Positions 1 to 10,474 of a stretch of 64,000 bases of DNA are shown one piece after another. Source of the stretch: Effrenium voratum. Taxonomy: Eukaryota > Sar > Dinophyceae > Suessiales > Symbiodiniaceae. The stretch covers positions 574,380-638,379 of the forward strand of contig CAUJNA010001868.1 of the NCBI GenBank assembly GCA_963377175.1, given 5' to 3'. The notes under the pieces are model-generated. The model was not told where the DNA came from, did not search any database, and worked only from the letters and a program-made list of their open reading frames with translations. Position 1 is the stretch's first letter; every line of letters begins with the position of its first letter. The position numbers and the translations under genes were made by a program.

Positions 1-2
1 CA

Positions 3-674
3 GTGGAGTCCTTGGAACTGTTGTCTGAGTTCAATGCCACCAAGGTATGGGCCCACTTGATTGCAGATGGCCGCACTCAGGTCCACTATGAAATGGTGCA
101 CCTGCGCTTTGCTGTCTACTGGGCGAACCCTTTGTGGACTAATTTGGAACTCGACTTGGCTTCTGAGCGTGAGCAGATCTTGCGCCTTTTGCGCCTAGCA
201 GTGATTAGCTTGCCTTCACCGACTCCTTCCACTGGCATTCGCGCTTTGGACCTTGAAGTGCAGGTTTCCTGGCCAGTGTTGATGTCGAAGGTGAAGATGT
301 TAACACGAAATTGGCTGATGACGATGTCCTCAGTATTGGATGATACCTTTCGGGGAGGGGGGACGGTCAGTTTCTTTTGGTGGTTGGGTCCCCTACTTGT
401 TTCGTTTTTGCTCCTGCTTTGGCCGCTGCTCTTTCACTGGCGTTACTTCCAATCGACGACGTCGGGCAGCATTGCGCTTTTAGCAGTGATGGACCGCAAC
501 CAATTGGATGATGAGCTGGCTCCTCCTGTATCTACTTCACCGGATGTGCTTGGTATTTCTCTGTCTGGAAGTTCGTCTTTCGCATTGCTGTCAGATGCTA
601 AGTCAGAGGCCTCCTCCAACCATAGCTTTCCCTTTGAGTCTGGGGATGGTGCTGCAGCAAGTGATGACTTCTGA
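3..674 (+). CDS. Partial ORF with one hydrophobic segment, unknown
   Basis: An open frame runs from the left edge to a stop at 672-674. About 60 bases past its middle it contains a strongly hydrophobic stretch (around residues 120-148, rich in W, L and F) that could be a membrane segment, followed by an acidic, serine-rich tail. I recognise no family. The 5' part may belong to an exon that begins outside the window. Because the first Met lies only 3 bases from the edge, the start is not meaningful. It could also be a chance reading through low-stop sequence. Confidence 0.3.
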   Translation: MESLELLSEFNATKVWAHLIADGRTQVHYEMVHLRFAVYWANPLWTNLELDLASEREQILRLLRLAVISLPSPTPSTGIRALDLEVQVSWPVLMSKVKMLTRNWLMTMSSVLDDTFRGGGTVSFFWWLGPLLVSFLLLLWPLLFHWRYFQSTTSGSIALLAVMDRNQLDDELAPPVSTSPDVLGISLSGSSSFALLSDAKSEASSNHSFPFESGDGAAASDDF

Positions 675-692
675 GGAGTTCACAAGTGGTGA

Positions 693-1257
693 GGGGATGC
701 GGCTTATCACTCGACATGTTGCCAGAACGCACAGCTTTGTCCAGCCGGACATTTTTCGGGCAACATGAGTGATTGAGCCTGGTCTACAAACTTTGGATAA
801 CTCTCAGCCTGAAGTGGAAGAAAAGCCTGCATGATCGTCCAAGGGTGGTCAGCTTTGCTTGTGGGAGGGCAGAAGTGAGTGCTGCGAATTAGAATCCAAA
901 ATGAATGTTTCCTTGGAAGAAAGTTTTTGAATAGGAGCGAACGCTGTTTCATGCAGGCTGGGCTTGATAGGTGGAAACTGACCGTCAAGCCTTTTCAGGG
1001 GCCCGGCCCAATCCCGCCCGGCACAGTCCGGTGCTTCTTTTGTTTGACTGGGGATGCGGCTTATCACTCGACATGTTGCCAGAACGCACAGCTTTGTCCA
1101 GCCGGACATTTTTCGGGCAACATGAGTGATTGAGCCTGGTCTACAAACTTTGGATAACTCTCAGCCTGAAGTGGAAGAAAAGCCTGCATGATCGTCCAAG
1201 GGTGGTCAGCTTTGCTTGTGGGAGGGCAGAAGTGAGTGCTGCGAATTAGAATCCAAA
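693..1257. repeat. Direct repeat of 209 bp, two copies
   Basis: Bases 693-901 recur almost unchanged at 1050-1257, both starting GGGGATGCGGCTTATCACTC. The copies are offset by 357 bp, with a GC-rich spacer at 902-1049. This is either a recent tandem duplication of about 357 bp or two copies of a dispersed repeat. No ORF is shared between the copies. Confidence 0.85.
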
Positions 1258-1396
1258 AAAAGGTTTCCTTTCAAAGGGATCCCTGATGTCGGTTGGTAAA
1301 TGATAATAATTTGCCCGGATGTTTACCGCTTTTGCCTTTGGCGAAGCACGGGGTTTCCACCCCTGATCCTTGCGTCATTTTTGTTGTTCGGGCTTG

Positions 1397-1500
1397 CTCG
1401 CTTCCACAAGATCCGAGGGCCCCGATCACTGGTGCGCCAGTTCCTCCCGGAAATCCTTTTACCAAATGGCCAGCGCCAACCCTTGAAGGAATTAGTGACT
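1397..1500 (+). repeat. Dispersed repeat family N, copy 1
   Basis: About 100 bases here are found in reverse complement at 18146-18250 with, as far as I can align by eye, a single mismatch. Such identity implies recent spread or conversion. Confidence 0.8.
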
Positions 1501-1531
1501 AGTGACTAACCGCCAATCAAATTGCATGTTC

Positions 1532-1634
1532 TAGGTCCCCCAGTAGTGCCCTTTTACCTTTTTTTGGGAGGGTTCCCCTACTAGACTACAGAAAAAAGGG
1601 TACCTTCATTCTAACCTCTCTACTGGAGGACCTA
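1532..1634 (+). mobile_element. Family A inverted-repeat element (reference copy)
   Basis: Flanked by TA on both sides. The left end is GGTCCCCCAGTAG and the right end, on the opposite strand, is GGTCCTCCAGTAG. The inside carries the family core: a T-run followed by GGGAGGGTTCCCCTACTA, then AGACTACAGAAAAAA, then GGGTACC, then TCTAACCTCTCTACTGGAGG. It has no coding capacity. Ends, size and TA flanks fit a Tc1/mariner-like MITE. The G after the right TA makes GT...TAG intron-type boundaries possible. Confidence 0.85.
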
Positions 1635-1991
1635 GTGTTTGCTTTCTTGACGAAAGCGCGTTCAATCGCCGGGAATCGGAACAAGAGTTCCGAACACCAC
1701 CCCCCAATCGCCTCTTTCTGTCCGGCCTAAAAATTGGGCTTTGCCCCTCTTAACTAGATGCGCGAAAGCCAGCGAAGACAGGTTCCCAGAAGGCATCGCC
1801 TCCAAGAAAGGCAGGGGTCAAAAAGTGTGCGCTGGGAGCTGAGACTTGGAGAGAGCCCTCAAAACCCCACCGGCCAAAATTAAATATCTCCGTTTCAAGC
1901 AATTCCGTGAGGGGGACGCGCAAGCTGGCGAAAAAAGAAGAAAACAAGAGGGTTCCACCGGCCAAAGCGCTTCCCCCCCGAATTTTTCCAG

Positions 1992-2102
1992 GAGATCTCT
2001 GCGCGGATGATGGAGGAGCGGGAGAGGCAGCAGGTGCGGCGCCTCGCCGAGCTCGAGGCGCGCGCTTCCGCTTCGTGTCGACTCGAGCGCCGATTCGAGC
2101 GC
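1992..2102 (+). CDS. Coiled-coil exon 1 (partial gene)
   Basis: Preceded by a C/T-rich tract ending TTTTTCCAG, the frame reads a charged helix starting EISARMMEERERQQVRRL with heptad-like spacing, very GC-rich in codon position 3. A GT donor is possible at about 2103. Family B lies 18 bases downstream. The reading frame, not a database match, is the evidence. It probably belongs with the coiled-coil pieces at 3.0-12.9 kb. Confidence 0.5.
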
Positions 2103-2119
2103 CGGTGGTGGGGGATGCT

Positions 2120-2220
2120 TCCATTTGCCTAAGTTCTTTTTTGGCTTGTTGGTTGTAAAGGGAATCGATTTCACTACTGGACATATGTTTGTTTTTTCCC
2201 TGGGGCTTAAGCAAATGGAG
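2120..2220 (+). mobile_element. Family B element, copy 1
   Basis: Inverted ends CCATTTGC(C/T)TAAG and CTTAAGCAAATGG enclose the family core (CTTGTTGGTT, then AAAGGGAATCGATTTCACTACTGGACAT, here cited only in part, then a T-run and GGGGCTTAAG). Non-coding and about 100 bp. It starts just 3' of an exon-like piece. Confidence 0.75.
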
Positions 2221-2688
2221 GGATGTTGCTTTGTCGATGCCGTGGGGGTTGCTTTGGTAGACGGGCGCAGACATGGGGCCAAAGATTGGGCCGTAAGACA
2301 ACCTTTGGTAAAAAGAGGGAGGCCTTTGCAAAATGTCTGGTGGACAGGATTCTTTTTCTTTCGGAGGGAGCCGACGGCGGTGGAGAATTTGATTGTTGCA
2401 GACCTGCTCTGCACCCGGAAAAGCAAAAAGGCGCACAGGGTGGTTCGGATAGAAGTACACAATCAGGGCGTGCTTTAATTAAACGCAATGGTGGGCCAAG
2501 CCCCTTCTTCAACATGGTGTTCAGGCAGCCGCCCTTTGGTCCACTTACCCTCGCACCTTGCAGCCACGTACCTTTGCTGGGAACGTTCAAATGCGAACCT
2601 TGGCATTTCGGGACAGAGTGGGACAGATGAAGGTCACTATCTTAAGGTGAACAGATATGACCACTTGACTCTTGATCTGTAGTTTACC

Positions 2689-2782
2689 TAGGTCCCCCAG
2701 TAGTGCCCTTTCCCCTACTAAAATGGACTTCAAAAAATCGGGTACCCTCATTCTAACCTCTGTACTTGTACTGGAGGACCTA
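2689..2782 (+). mobile_element. Family A element, internally shortened
   Basis: Both TA-flanked ends are intact, but the T-run and GGGAGGG part is missing between CCCTTT and CCCCTACTAAAAT. An internal deletion derivative. Confidence 0.8.
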
Positions 2783-3035
2783 GTTGCTGACCAGAATTCA
2801 GATTGGCAGTTTGAGTTTGGCAGTTTGGGATTTGCACGTTGGACACGGGCCCTTGGCTTGAGACAATCGGGGACCTCGACTCTGGCCCGCCACCATCTGC
2901 ACCAAGGGTGAGCGGAGCCTATGTGCAAATCCGGGCAGACCCGTTTTTGTTTTCTTATGTTGGTGGTTTCACGATAGACTATCATTTACTGGGTGAGGAT
3001 CTTACTTTGGACCAAGCTTCGGAGCTACCGACCAG

Positions 3036-3080
3036 GAGCGGAAGCAGATGGAGGCAGAGCGGAAGAAGTACGAGCACCAC
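3036..3080 (+). CDS. Coiled-coil exon 2 (partial gene)
   Basis: A 15-codon piece, ERKQMEAERKKYEHH, lies exactly between CCGACCAG| and |GTGTCA, so acceptor and donor are both canonical and in phase 0. Same charged-helix style as the neighbouring pieces. Confidence 0.5.
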
Positions 3081-3681
3081 GTGTCATGGCTAGCCCAAAG
3101 CACCGGAAGGGCAATTCTTAGTAGTCAAGTGCTTCTGCCTGGTTTCAGTGGGGTCGCAGACCCTTTTTCCCACCTTTGTAACCATGTTAAGAGAACCCAA
3201 AGTCAAGAGGGTTTTGGGCACTCATTTGCGCAGCGGTCGTGGTTTCCCTCGTTGCATCGCTGTCAGATTATGCGGATCAGGGATCCAGGTCGACCAACGA
3301 AAGTGAAGACGTAGGGACCGCTCAGCTGTTGAATCTGCCCAGCCTCCGCCCAGAAGCGGCCCCGCTTCTTCCTCCCCGCCAACGGGGCTCAGTTCGGGTT
3401 TGCAAGGTCATCTGGAAATCAAAGGTCAAGTCGCCACTTGGTCTCACGAACATGTTTTTGAACCCAAAGGCTCGCGACCCTCCCATTGAAAGGGAACAGC
3501 GCCTGGGAAGCTTGCAAATCGTGGGAGTTGATAAGAACACCAAGCCCACCAAAAACCAGGAGCCCCCCCCAGAACCCCAAGAACCAACCAAAAACCCCAA
3601 GAACCAAATCACTCCCTCACCCCTAAACCCCCCCCTAACCCCGACCCCTAAACAGCCCCAAGCCCCTAAAAACTATCCGAG

Positions 3682-3786
3682 ATGCTTCTGACGCTGAAGC
3701 GGCTGCTGCAGAAGCTGCGGTTGGCGAAGCCGGAGAACTTCAAAGAGCTCAGCCTGGAGCTGGACGTGCTGCTCCAGGACTGGCTT
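3682..3786 (+). CDS. Leucine-rich helical exon 3 (partial gene)
   Basis: The frame begins after TATCCGAG and reads MLLTLKRLLQKLRLAKPENF, then KELSLELDVLLQDWLG. It is an amphipathic, leucine-rich helical pair with GC-rich third positions. The Met may be internal, as the exon would continue from an upstream one. The other open frame gives an Ala/Gly-rich chain and is less credible. The right boundary is uncertain. Confidence 0.5.
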
Positions 3787-4636
3787 GGGACCCGCGCGGG
3801 CGCGTGCGCGGGCACGCGGCGCGATACGCGAGGGAGGCGACCTGGAAAAGGTTTCGCCGTGGAAGACGCGAGAAGGGGGGGACGTGAGAGGGGGGGAGTG
3901 TTCATGTCTCCTGCTTTTTTTTTGGGCCGGAGGTTTTTTTCCGGGTGGGGGCGGGGTTTTTAGGGAACCCGGTATTGCTTTAGTAAGCTCGTCTTGGTCA
4001 GGTCCAAGAGCAACTGCTCTTGATTTGGTCCCCTAAAATCGCCTTGGAGAAAAACTGTTTTGGCTTTCCCTTTCAATACCAACCAAAAACAGGGATTCTA
4101 CTTTGCTTAAAGAGAGAGAGGTCCAGGTGGGTTCGGCCCCTCGGAACTTGGGGTGTGGGCAACCAGAAGCCTGAAGCTGGGATGGGAGTGCTTCTCAGAA
4201 TCTTGGACCCCCTTTTGGTGTTCAAAGAGGAGCCAAAAGGAAGCCATTGCCGTTTCAGGGGTGCACCATCGGCTCTGTCCAGTGGACAGGGGGCGTGTAT
4301 TTTTCCTAAGGGCAGTTTGCTGTGAGCGGCTGGCCCGGCAACCTGAGTTTCCTTAAGGCAGGAAGCCGAAAGTTGTGGACATCTCCAGCCGCTTGATCCC
4401 CTGAAAGAGTTCAACCGGCGAACATCTTGGACGCACTGTAAGTTCCAAGGCCTGTTAGTTGCTTTACTGCCGCTACTTTGGGGGATCATCTGTTCCTTTC
4501 ACAGACCGGCCAAACGCACATCTTTCACTCACCAACGGCTTGTTTCAATCAGCGTTCAACGAGTTCTGATTCCAGCTATTCTTGATCCCCAATGGGATAG
4601 CCATGCATGCGTCACAGTGAGATTGGCTTGGCTTGC

Positions 4637-5360
4637 CCCTAAACCAAGGGTGTGTTTAAAGGTTGGGCGGATGTTCCTTTCCAACCTTCGGCTTCTTGCA
4701 AGGGGGAATTGAAAAGCCACCACCCATTGTCCTTTTTTTTTTTTGGGGGGGGGGAACCCAGCAGAAGCAGACCAGCAGACCAGCTCTCCAGTGGAAAACC
4801 TTCTATTTTCTTTGGGTTTAGGGTTTAGGGTTTAGGGTTTCTGTTCAAACTGTTGGCTTCCCCCTAAATTAAGGGTGTGTTTAAAGGTTGGGTGCATCAT
4901 GGTGCATGTTCCCTTAGAATCTTGGGCTTCTTTAAAGGGGAATGCAAGGCCAGCACACACTTTCCCGGTTTTTGGTTTTGCCTCTTCTTTTTTTTGGGGG
5001 GAAACCCAACAGAAGCAGACCAGCAGACCAGCAGACCAACTCTCCATACAACCTCCCGCGCTGAAAGCCCAAAGATGGGGAATTGAGAGCCTTGAGAGCC
5101 TTCGGCTTCTTTAAAGGACACCTCTCAGCATTTCTCGTTCCTGAGTTCTCTCCCCCAATTGCTGGGCTTGCCATTTTTTGTTTTCTTCTCGGAACTTTTC
5201 ATTGGACAACCTCCCAACCAACTCTCTGGCAAACCTCCCATTTTCAGGGTTTTTCGGAAGAATTGAAAGGACACACCGCCCGGTGCTTTTTTTGGGGGGG
5301 GAGGGGGAACCCCAACAGAAGCAGACCAGCAGACCAGCAGACCAGCAGACCAACCCCCCA
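4637..5360 (+). repeat. Three diverged units ending in CAGACCAG tandem runs
   Basis: Three similar blocks of about 230-300 bp start near 4637, 4861 and 5090. The first two share AAGGGTGTGTTTAAAGGTTGGG, quoted in part. All share a T-run/G-run junction followed by AACCC(A/C)AC(A)GAAGCAG and short tandem CAGACCAG (at 4764-4786, 5015-5041 and 5319-5354). Non-coding; probably intron. Confidence 0.65.
4817..4841 (+). repeat. Interstitial TTTAGGG telomere-type repeat
   Basis: Three consecutive TTTAGGG units with a degenerate TTTGGG on the left. TTTAGGG is the telomere repeat of plants and of dinoflagellates. Too short to be a functional telomere. Confidence 0.8.
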
Positions 5361-5409
5361 CGGGAAAACCGTCCATTGTTCTCCGGTTTTTCCTCTGCCC
5401 AGCGCCTAG

Positions 5410-5475
5410 GAGAACGAGTGCCTGCGGGCTCTGCGAGTGGAGGCCGAGAAGGTGCGGCAGGAGGCCAAGACCCGG
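5410..5475 (+). CDS. Coiled-coil exon 4 (partial gene)
   Basis: After CGCCTAG| the frame reads ENECLRALRVEAEKVRQEAK and stays open. A GT donor follows CCCGG at 5476, in phase 0. The acceptor is preceded by a pyrimidine-rich run. Charged helix, GC-rich codons. The frame continues a little further if that donor is not used. Confidence 0.5.
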
Positions 5476-5524
5476 GTCTCGCAGCTCAGGCTGAAAATGG
5501 GGGCGGCGTCTCGGGTTTTTCCAG

Positions 5525-5605
5525 CGATTGGTGCCCTTTCTCACCCGGGAGGGGTTCCTCTAGAATAGACTACAGAAAAAACAAGTTGGTACTCTTATTC
5601 TAACA
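5525..5605 (+). mobile_element. Family A relic, ends lost
   Basis: Carries GGTGCCCTTTCTCACC, a GGGAGGGGTTCC core, AATAGACTACAGAAAAAA and CTTATTCTAAC, but the terminal GGTCC and GGACC are gone. Confidence 0.6.
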
Positions 5606-5624
5606 GAATTCTAAGGGTTGCTTC

Positions 5625-5699
5625 CCCATTCTTAACCCAGGGATCCTTCTTTCTAAGCACCAAAAACCCTGCATGAAAGGAATGGGGAATCAACCCCTA
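5625..5699 (+). repeat. Foldback repeat family M, copy 1
   Basis: TTCCCCATTCTT near the left end pairs with AATGGGGAATCAACCCCTAG at the right end. The same pair with a longer middle occurs at 55702-55825. Confidence 0.6.
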
Positions 5700-6530
5700 G
5701 AAACTTGTGGCTCAAAGAACGGTGGCGGTCCCAAATAATTGGCTCACTTTCCGAGACTTTTCATTCTTTGCGGATGAAACAACCAGTTTTTGGACTGGCT
5801 CCCGGACTTGTTGCAGCTTTTTGGAAGGAATCCATGTTAGGGGCAAAAAAGGAGCTTGGACTTTTGGTTGGCCCTTCCCACTCAGGAAGTGAGCGGATTG
5901 AACCCTGTCTTGGATCTCAGAGACGAGAATCAAACCCGGCGGGTTCCCTTAGGTTCCAAACCGCCCAATTGGATCCCAACATGCCCGACTCCGCCCGACT
6001 TCCCCCCCACCATCCCAAGGGTACCATAACTATCCTTACTTTGCCGATTTGATTTCGCTTGAAGCATTTTGGGATTTCCGCGCACCAATTATTGAGGGTT
6101 CCCAGCAAAGCTCAGAACGTCGCGCCAATACCAGGGCGTGGATAACTTTTGTACCCAGTCTGGTCGACAGTAAGCAGACCGGGCCAAACGGGCATAAAGC
6201 CGCTTGGAGGGAGTCCTCGATTTTTTCAAACAAGCAACCTCCATCACCCGCTGCCGCGTGAATTCGGTGTGTTTGCCGCAGGCATCAAGTCAGCTTGTTT
6301 GTGTTTGCATGTGTTTTCTGCCGCTGCCGTCGCGGCAGCATTGCGGATGTTTGACCAGACGCTCCCAGAAGTCCGAAGCTGTTTTTTTACTTGCTGTGAG
6401 TTCAGAGGAAGTTCGGATTTTGCAGCAGCTCTGTGTTGCTTCCCATTGCCAATGGCAAAACGTGGAATGCACCACCAGCACCAGCACCAGCACCGCCACC
6501 GCGACCGCCACCAATATTACCACCAACACC
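5700..6530. other. Gene-poor stretch
   Basis: Several short open frames exist on both strands, but none shows exon-like codon use or splice context. I see no convincing gene. Confidence 0.4.
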
Positions 6531-6535
6531 ACCAC

Positions 6536-6660
6536 CACCAAAAGAAGGAGAAGAAGAAGGAGCAGAAGAAGAAGAAGAAGAAGCAGAAGAAGAAGACGAA
6601 GAAGAAGAAGAAGAAGACGAAGAAGAAGAAGAAGATGAACAAGCAGGAGAAGACAAAGAA
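6536..6660 (+). repeat. GAA/GAC-rich simple sequence
   Basis: A purine-rich tract of AAGAAG with interspersed GAC and CAG follows a short CCACCA tract at 6473-6540. It reads as poly-acidic or poly-basic peptides in all plus frames, so the open frames here are composition artefacts. Confidence 0.85.
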
Positions 6661-6689
6661 GAACCAAGCGACCGACCGACCGGCAAAAA

Positions 6690-6858
<169 letters not shown>

Positions 6859-6889
6859 CCCTTGGTGCTTCTCCCTGGGGAGATTCCGA

Positions 6890-6976
6890 GGAAGATCTCC
6901 TCGTTCCTGCAGCGGGTGGACCAGAAGAAGCGGCAGGCGGAGGAAAGCCGAAGGCAGCAGGAGGAGACGAAACGCG
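6890..6976 (+). CDS. Coiled-coil exon 5 (partial gene)
   Basis: The frame reads EIPRKISSFLQRVDQKKRQA then EESRRQQEETKR, a strongly charged helix, with a GT donor after CGCG at about 6977. The acceptor is one of the AG dinucleotides around 6881-6890. It stays open through the microsatellite upstream, but I take that as coincidence. Confidence 0.5.
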
Positions 6977-7059
6977 GTTCGTTTCGGGGGCTTGTCCAAA
7001 ATGAGTGCCCGGTTTTTTTGGGCCTAGGGTCCAAAAGCGGTCCATATCTTTGACAACTC

Positions 7060-7735
7060 ACCTTTTGGAGGATTTTAAGGGGAAACCAAAAGGGGTGCCA
7101 ATGTTGAGAGCCACCCTTTGGATCTTGGCGTTTTTGCAGTTCTTGGCGTTTTCGGGTTGAACCTCGCCTTGAATTGACGGGAATCACCTTTGAAGGTCTC
7201 AGAGATGCAGCCAAGTTCTCGAAAAAAGCTTGTTTTGTTTGCGGTGGGAAGGGAGGTGATCCCCTAATAGGAAGGAACTGAGATCAGATTTCCTTCCTCG
7301 TGCCTTTTTGCGTGGATCTCAAATCAAAGGAGTTGCGCGTCCATCTTTTATGGCGGATGAACAAGGGAAACCTTGCAAGTTGCCATGGCTTGCGGGTTAT
7401 GTACCCGAACCATGCCTGCCTGAGCTTCAGTCAACATATCCGGCAGCTTTAGGGTCCATTTGGGAGAAACATGTTTCTCATGGAAGAGCGTAGCGGTGCC
7501 ATTTTATAAATCACCAATATGAGCCAAAATGCCCCTGTCATTTTCGCTCAAGTCTGTTTGGGGCATTGCCCACTGAACAACAACAAACAAGTAGACAGTA
7601 GACATGTTAATTTCCCGACTGAAAAGAGCTTTGCCTCGGCCGGCATAAACTGCTTTCCCCATGGGCGCAAACCCGACTGGAGAAAAAGCGGGGGAGAAAA
7701 AAAACACGCTCGCAAGCGCAAGCGCTTGATAGGAG
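7060..7735. other. Gene-poor stretch
   Basis: Mixed composition, no exon-like frame, no clear repeat boundaries. Confidence 0.4.
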
Positions 7736-7737
7736 GC

Positions 7738-7845
7738 ATAGGTGTCCGTTTTGGTTGTTTTGCTCGAAAAATAGAGGGCGATTCCTGGTTTCCCTGGTGG
7801 TTTAATCATCTACCAGGGCCATCTATTTTCCTCAAAAGGACCTAC
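7738..7845 (+). repeat. Dispersed repeat family G, copy 1
   Basis: Contains CCTGGTGGTTTAATCATC followed by TACCAGGGCCATCT, preceded by GTCCGTTTTGGTTGTTTTG. Close copy at 50491-50583, looser copy at 26826-26925. CCCTGGT and ACCAGGG form an inverted pair. Confidence 0.65.
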
Positions 7846-7920
7846 TAGGTCCCTTAGTAGAGCCCTTTTACCAACTTCTACCGGGGAAACCCATCCAAAT
7901 TTCTCTAAGTGGGACACCTA
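7846..7920 (+). mobile_element. Family A, decayed copy
   Basis: TA GGTCCCTTAGTAGAGCCC on the left and GGGACACCTAG on the right; the middle is eroded. It abuts the exon at 7928. Confidence 0.55.
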
Positions 7921-7927
7921 GCGCTAG

Positions 7928-8015
7928 GAGGGCTGCCGGAAGCTGCTGGAGCAGCTGGAGCAGCTGGTGGAGGCGGTGGAGACCGTGGCCGAGGTCCTCG
8001 AGGAGCGCCAAACGA
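7928..8015 (+). CDS. Coiled-coil exon 6 (partial gene)
   Basis: After GCGCTAG| the frame reads EGCRKLLEQLEQLVEAVETV then AEVLEERQ, an excellent leucine heptad pattern, in phase 0. The right edge is unclear: the frame stays open into a G-rich intron-like tract. Confidence 0.55.
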
Positions 8016-8019
8016 GCGG

Positions 8020-9078
8020 AGCGAGCGGAGCGAAGCAGCGGGAAGCCGAGCGGGGAGGGAGAGGGGCGGAGATTTGGCGGGGGGGGGGGGGGAGGGGCTT
8101 TGCTCTCTTTTTTTTTGGGTGGCGCAGGACTTGTGGTTTAATTAGGGATGGTAAGTTTAGGATGGTTTTAGGGTTTTGGGTTGGAGGGGGGGGGAGGGCG
8201 ATGATACCAGTGGAAAGTTGTTGGTAGGGGATGGTTGGGGATTTTGGTTGGCATGGTTGGTTGCTAGCTTGGTTGGCGTTTCCCCCTTTTTTGCCCTTCA
8301 ATGAGGGATGGAACTATCCCGAGAAAAACCATCCATCCTCTGGTTTCCTTTAATTAAGGAAATCCCCAACCGGTTCATTCCGAGAACCCGAAGGTCACTC
8401 CCCAGTGACCACCAGCAAGTTTAGGACGGTTTATAAAACATGGGATGGTTCATAAAGTTCAGGATGGTTTAGGGTTAGGAGTTCGGGAGGACCCTCGTAT
8501 CAGTGGACAGTTGTTGGGGCGATGCTCCGTGAGACTGCACCTCCTGCCACCAGGAGACTCATTTGGCATTGGGGCTCGAAAGGTGACGCTTGACATGAGG
8601 CTTGCTAGGCGCCCCCCTACAGGAGTACTGGGGATAGGCCAAGGCAAAGCGAATAAGCAGGGCGGCCTCTTCCACTGTGCAAACACGATTTGGGGAAGAT
8701 TTGATTGAGCACTATGTAAAGGCTGCATCAGACACTAAGGACAACATCAAGTATCCTGGTTTGAAGTTTGGGGCCTCATGGATACAGGTTGTGCAAGAGT
8801 TGCTCAAGCAAGCAGCCTTGGTTTCCCCTTAAACTAAGAGTGATTGGCAAGACTTGTTCAAACTTTGCAGCCTCTGGTCTTTTACTGGCTTGAGCAACTC
8901 CCTTTTGCTTTCCCCAACAGCTGGAAGCAAGGGGTCTGTGCCCACAAGGAGGGTTGCGGGCATGCACAGGGCGGTTCCGACGATGGTTCCGGGGACGGGC
9001 GTGGGATGCAGGCACTGCTGGGCGTACGCACGCTGTTCGGGATATCACCTGAGCTGATTTTTGAACCACCAGCCCAAC
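8020..9078. other. G-run rich non-coding stretch
   Basis: Long G-runs, then GGATGGTT-containing short repeats near 8150-8480 (TTTAGGATGGTTTAGGGTT-like). No credible gene. Confidence 0.4.
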
Positions 9079-9079
9079 C

Positions 9080-9194
9080 TATTTCCCCCAGTCTTGCCCT
9101 TTTACCGTGTTTTGGGGGAGGGTTCCCCTACTAACATGACTACCGGAAAAAAAGGAGTGGTACTCTTATTCTAACCTCTCTACTGGAGGACCTA
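9080..9194 (+). mobile_element. Family A element
   Basis: The left end has drifted (TATTTCCCCCAGTC); the right end, GGACCTAG, is intact. The core is typical. Confidence 0.75.
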
Positions 9195-9384
9195 GTCGCT
9201 CCTGCCACTCCTCTTCGGACCCAAACGAAAAAGGCCGGGTTTCAAGCCTAAAATCCCCCCAACCCCCCCCCCCCCTGACCCCCCCTAACTCCCTTGAACC
9301 CTAACCCCCCCAACCCCCCTAACCTCGGGTTTAACCCCCCCACCAAAGCGAAGAAGGCGGCGGGTTTCAAGCCCTGCGACACGA

Positions 9385-9474
9385 GGACAAGATGAACAGC
9401 ATCCAGGGCCCGGCGGTGCCGAGCGACCAAGAGCTCGAGGAGTTCTCGGAGTCGGTGGGCCAGGCGGACAAGGA
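9385..9474 (+). CDS. Acidic exon 7 (partial gene)
   Basis: After GACACGAG| the frame reads DKMNSIQGPAVPSDQELEEF then SESVGQADKE, ending before a possible GC donor (GAG|GCGCCA). Phase 0. Not recognised. Confidence 0.45.
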
Positions 9475-9630
9475 GGCGCCAGTTGGAAGAAATATCCCGG
9501 GAACGGGGCAAGGGGGGTGGTTCTTGGGGACCTGAAAAACGTGGTTTTCGCAGTTCTTTGGCTCAAAACGGACTATGTGGGCGGAAGTGGGTAGACGCCT
9601 GTGGGACTGCCCTTCTTTTTTACGCCCGAG

Positions 9631-9735
9631 GTGCAAGAAGCCTACGACACCTGCATGGAGTTCGTGCGGGAGAACAGCGAGGCGATCGAGGAGATGGAGG
9701 TGGAGGGCATGAGCGGCAAGGCCGAAACGGCCGAA
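9631..9735 (+). CDS. Acidic helical exon 8 (partial gene)
   Basis: A TGCCCTTCTTTTTT tract leads to GCCCGAG|, and the frame reads VQEAYDTCMEFVRENSEAIE then EMEVEGMSGKAETAEQ. Good acceptor, GC-rich codons. Family B starts 17 bases downstream. Confidence 0.5.
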
Positions 9736-9751
9736 CAACAGCACCACACCC

Positions 9752-9860
9752 TCCATTAGCTTAAGAATATGTTTGAATTTTCCCTTGTTGGTTTTAAAAG
9801 AAATTCATCACTACTGGACATGTTTTTTATATTTCTTTCCTGGGGCCTTAACCAAAAGGA
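9752..9860 (+). mobile_element. Family B element, copy 2
   Basis: CTCCATTAGCTTAAGAATATG to GGGGCCTTAACCAAAAGGA, with the CATCACTACTGGACATG core. The right inverted end has drifted. Confidence 0.7.
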
Positions 9861-9896
9861 AGACACGGTTTGGGGATTTCAGCCCTTGGTGTTTGT

Positions 9897-10474
9897 AGAC
9901 GGTAGATGGCCATGGGTCAAAAGCCTACTCAGACCTCCCAGTGAACATCCCAATCCAACCACTAAATAGGTTCTAAGATGGGTGGTGAATTCACTTCCCC
10001 AAAATGGTACCATTGGGCCACCAATCCAAGCCACCACTTGGTGGCAAGCTGATTTTCTTGTCAAGAAAGCTGCAGAAGTTTCCCTTCTGCCACTTCAGTG
10101 ACTTTGATGGCAATATGGCTGTCGAAACCGATGGGATCCCATTTTGGGCTAGGTGAATTCACCACCCATTTTAGAAGATATTTGAGTGGTTGGATTGAAT
10201 TGGATGTTCACTGGGGGTAGAGTAGGCTTTTGACCCACCACATGATGCCGTGTAAGACCCCAGGAGCCCAGCGTGTCTGCACTCCGGTTTGGGCGGGTTT
10301 GGGTGCATGTTTCCACTTGCCAGGGCAACCCATTTTGGGAGTTGCCCTATTTTTGACTACCCCAGCCATATGTTGGGGTGTACATTTTGGGGTAGATGCA
10401 CCACCCATTTTAGTCTATAGCGGGGATTGGGATGTTCACTGAGGGTACGATTTGGGTTTTGACCCATGGCCATA
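9897..10474. repeat. Cluster of three family H units
   Basis: Units at 9897-10022 (minus sense), 10126-10233 and 10338-10474 share GGTGAATTCACC, CACCCATTTTAG, GGATGTTCACTG and GGTTTTGACCCATGGCCAT. Further copies at 27300-27442 and 59103-59190. No coding capacity. Confidence 0.7.

Noticed and set aside
4817..4841. True telomere
   Set aside because: Only three units, internal to long sequence on both sides.
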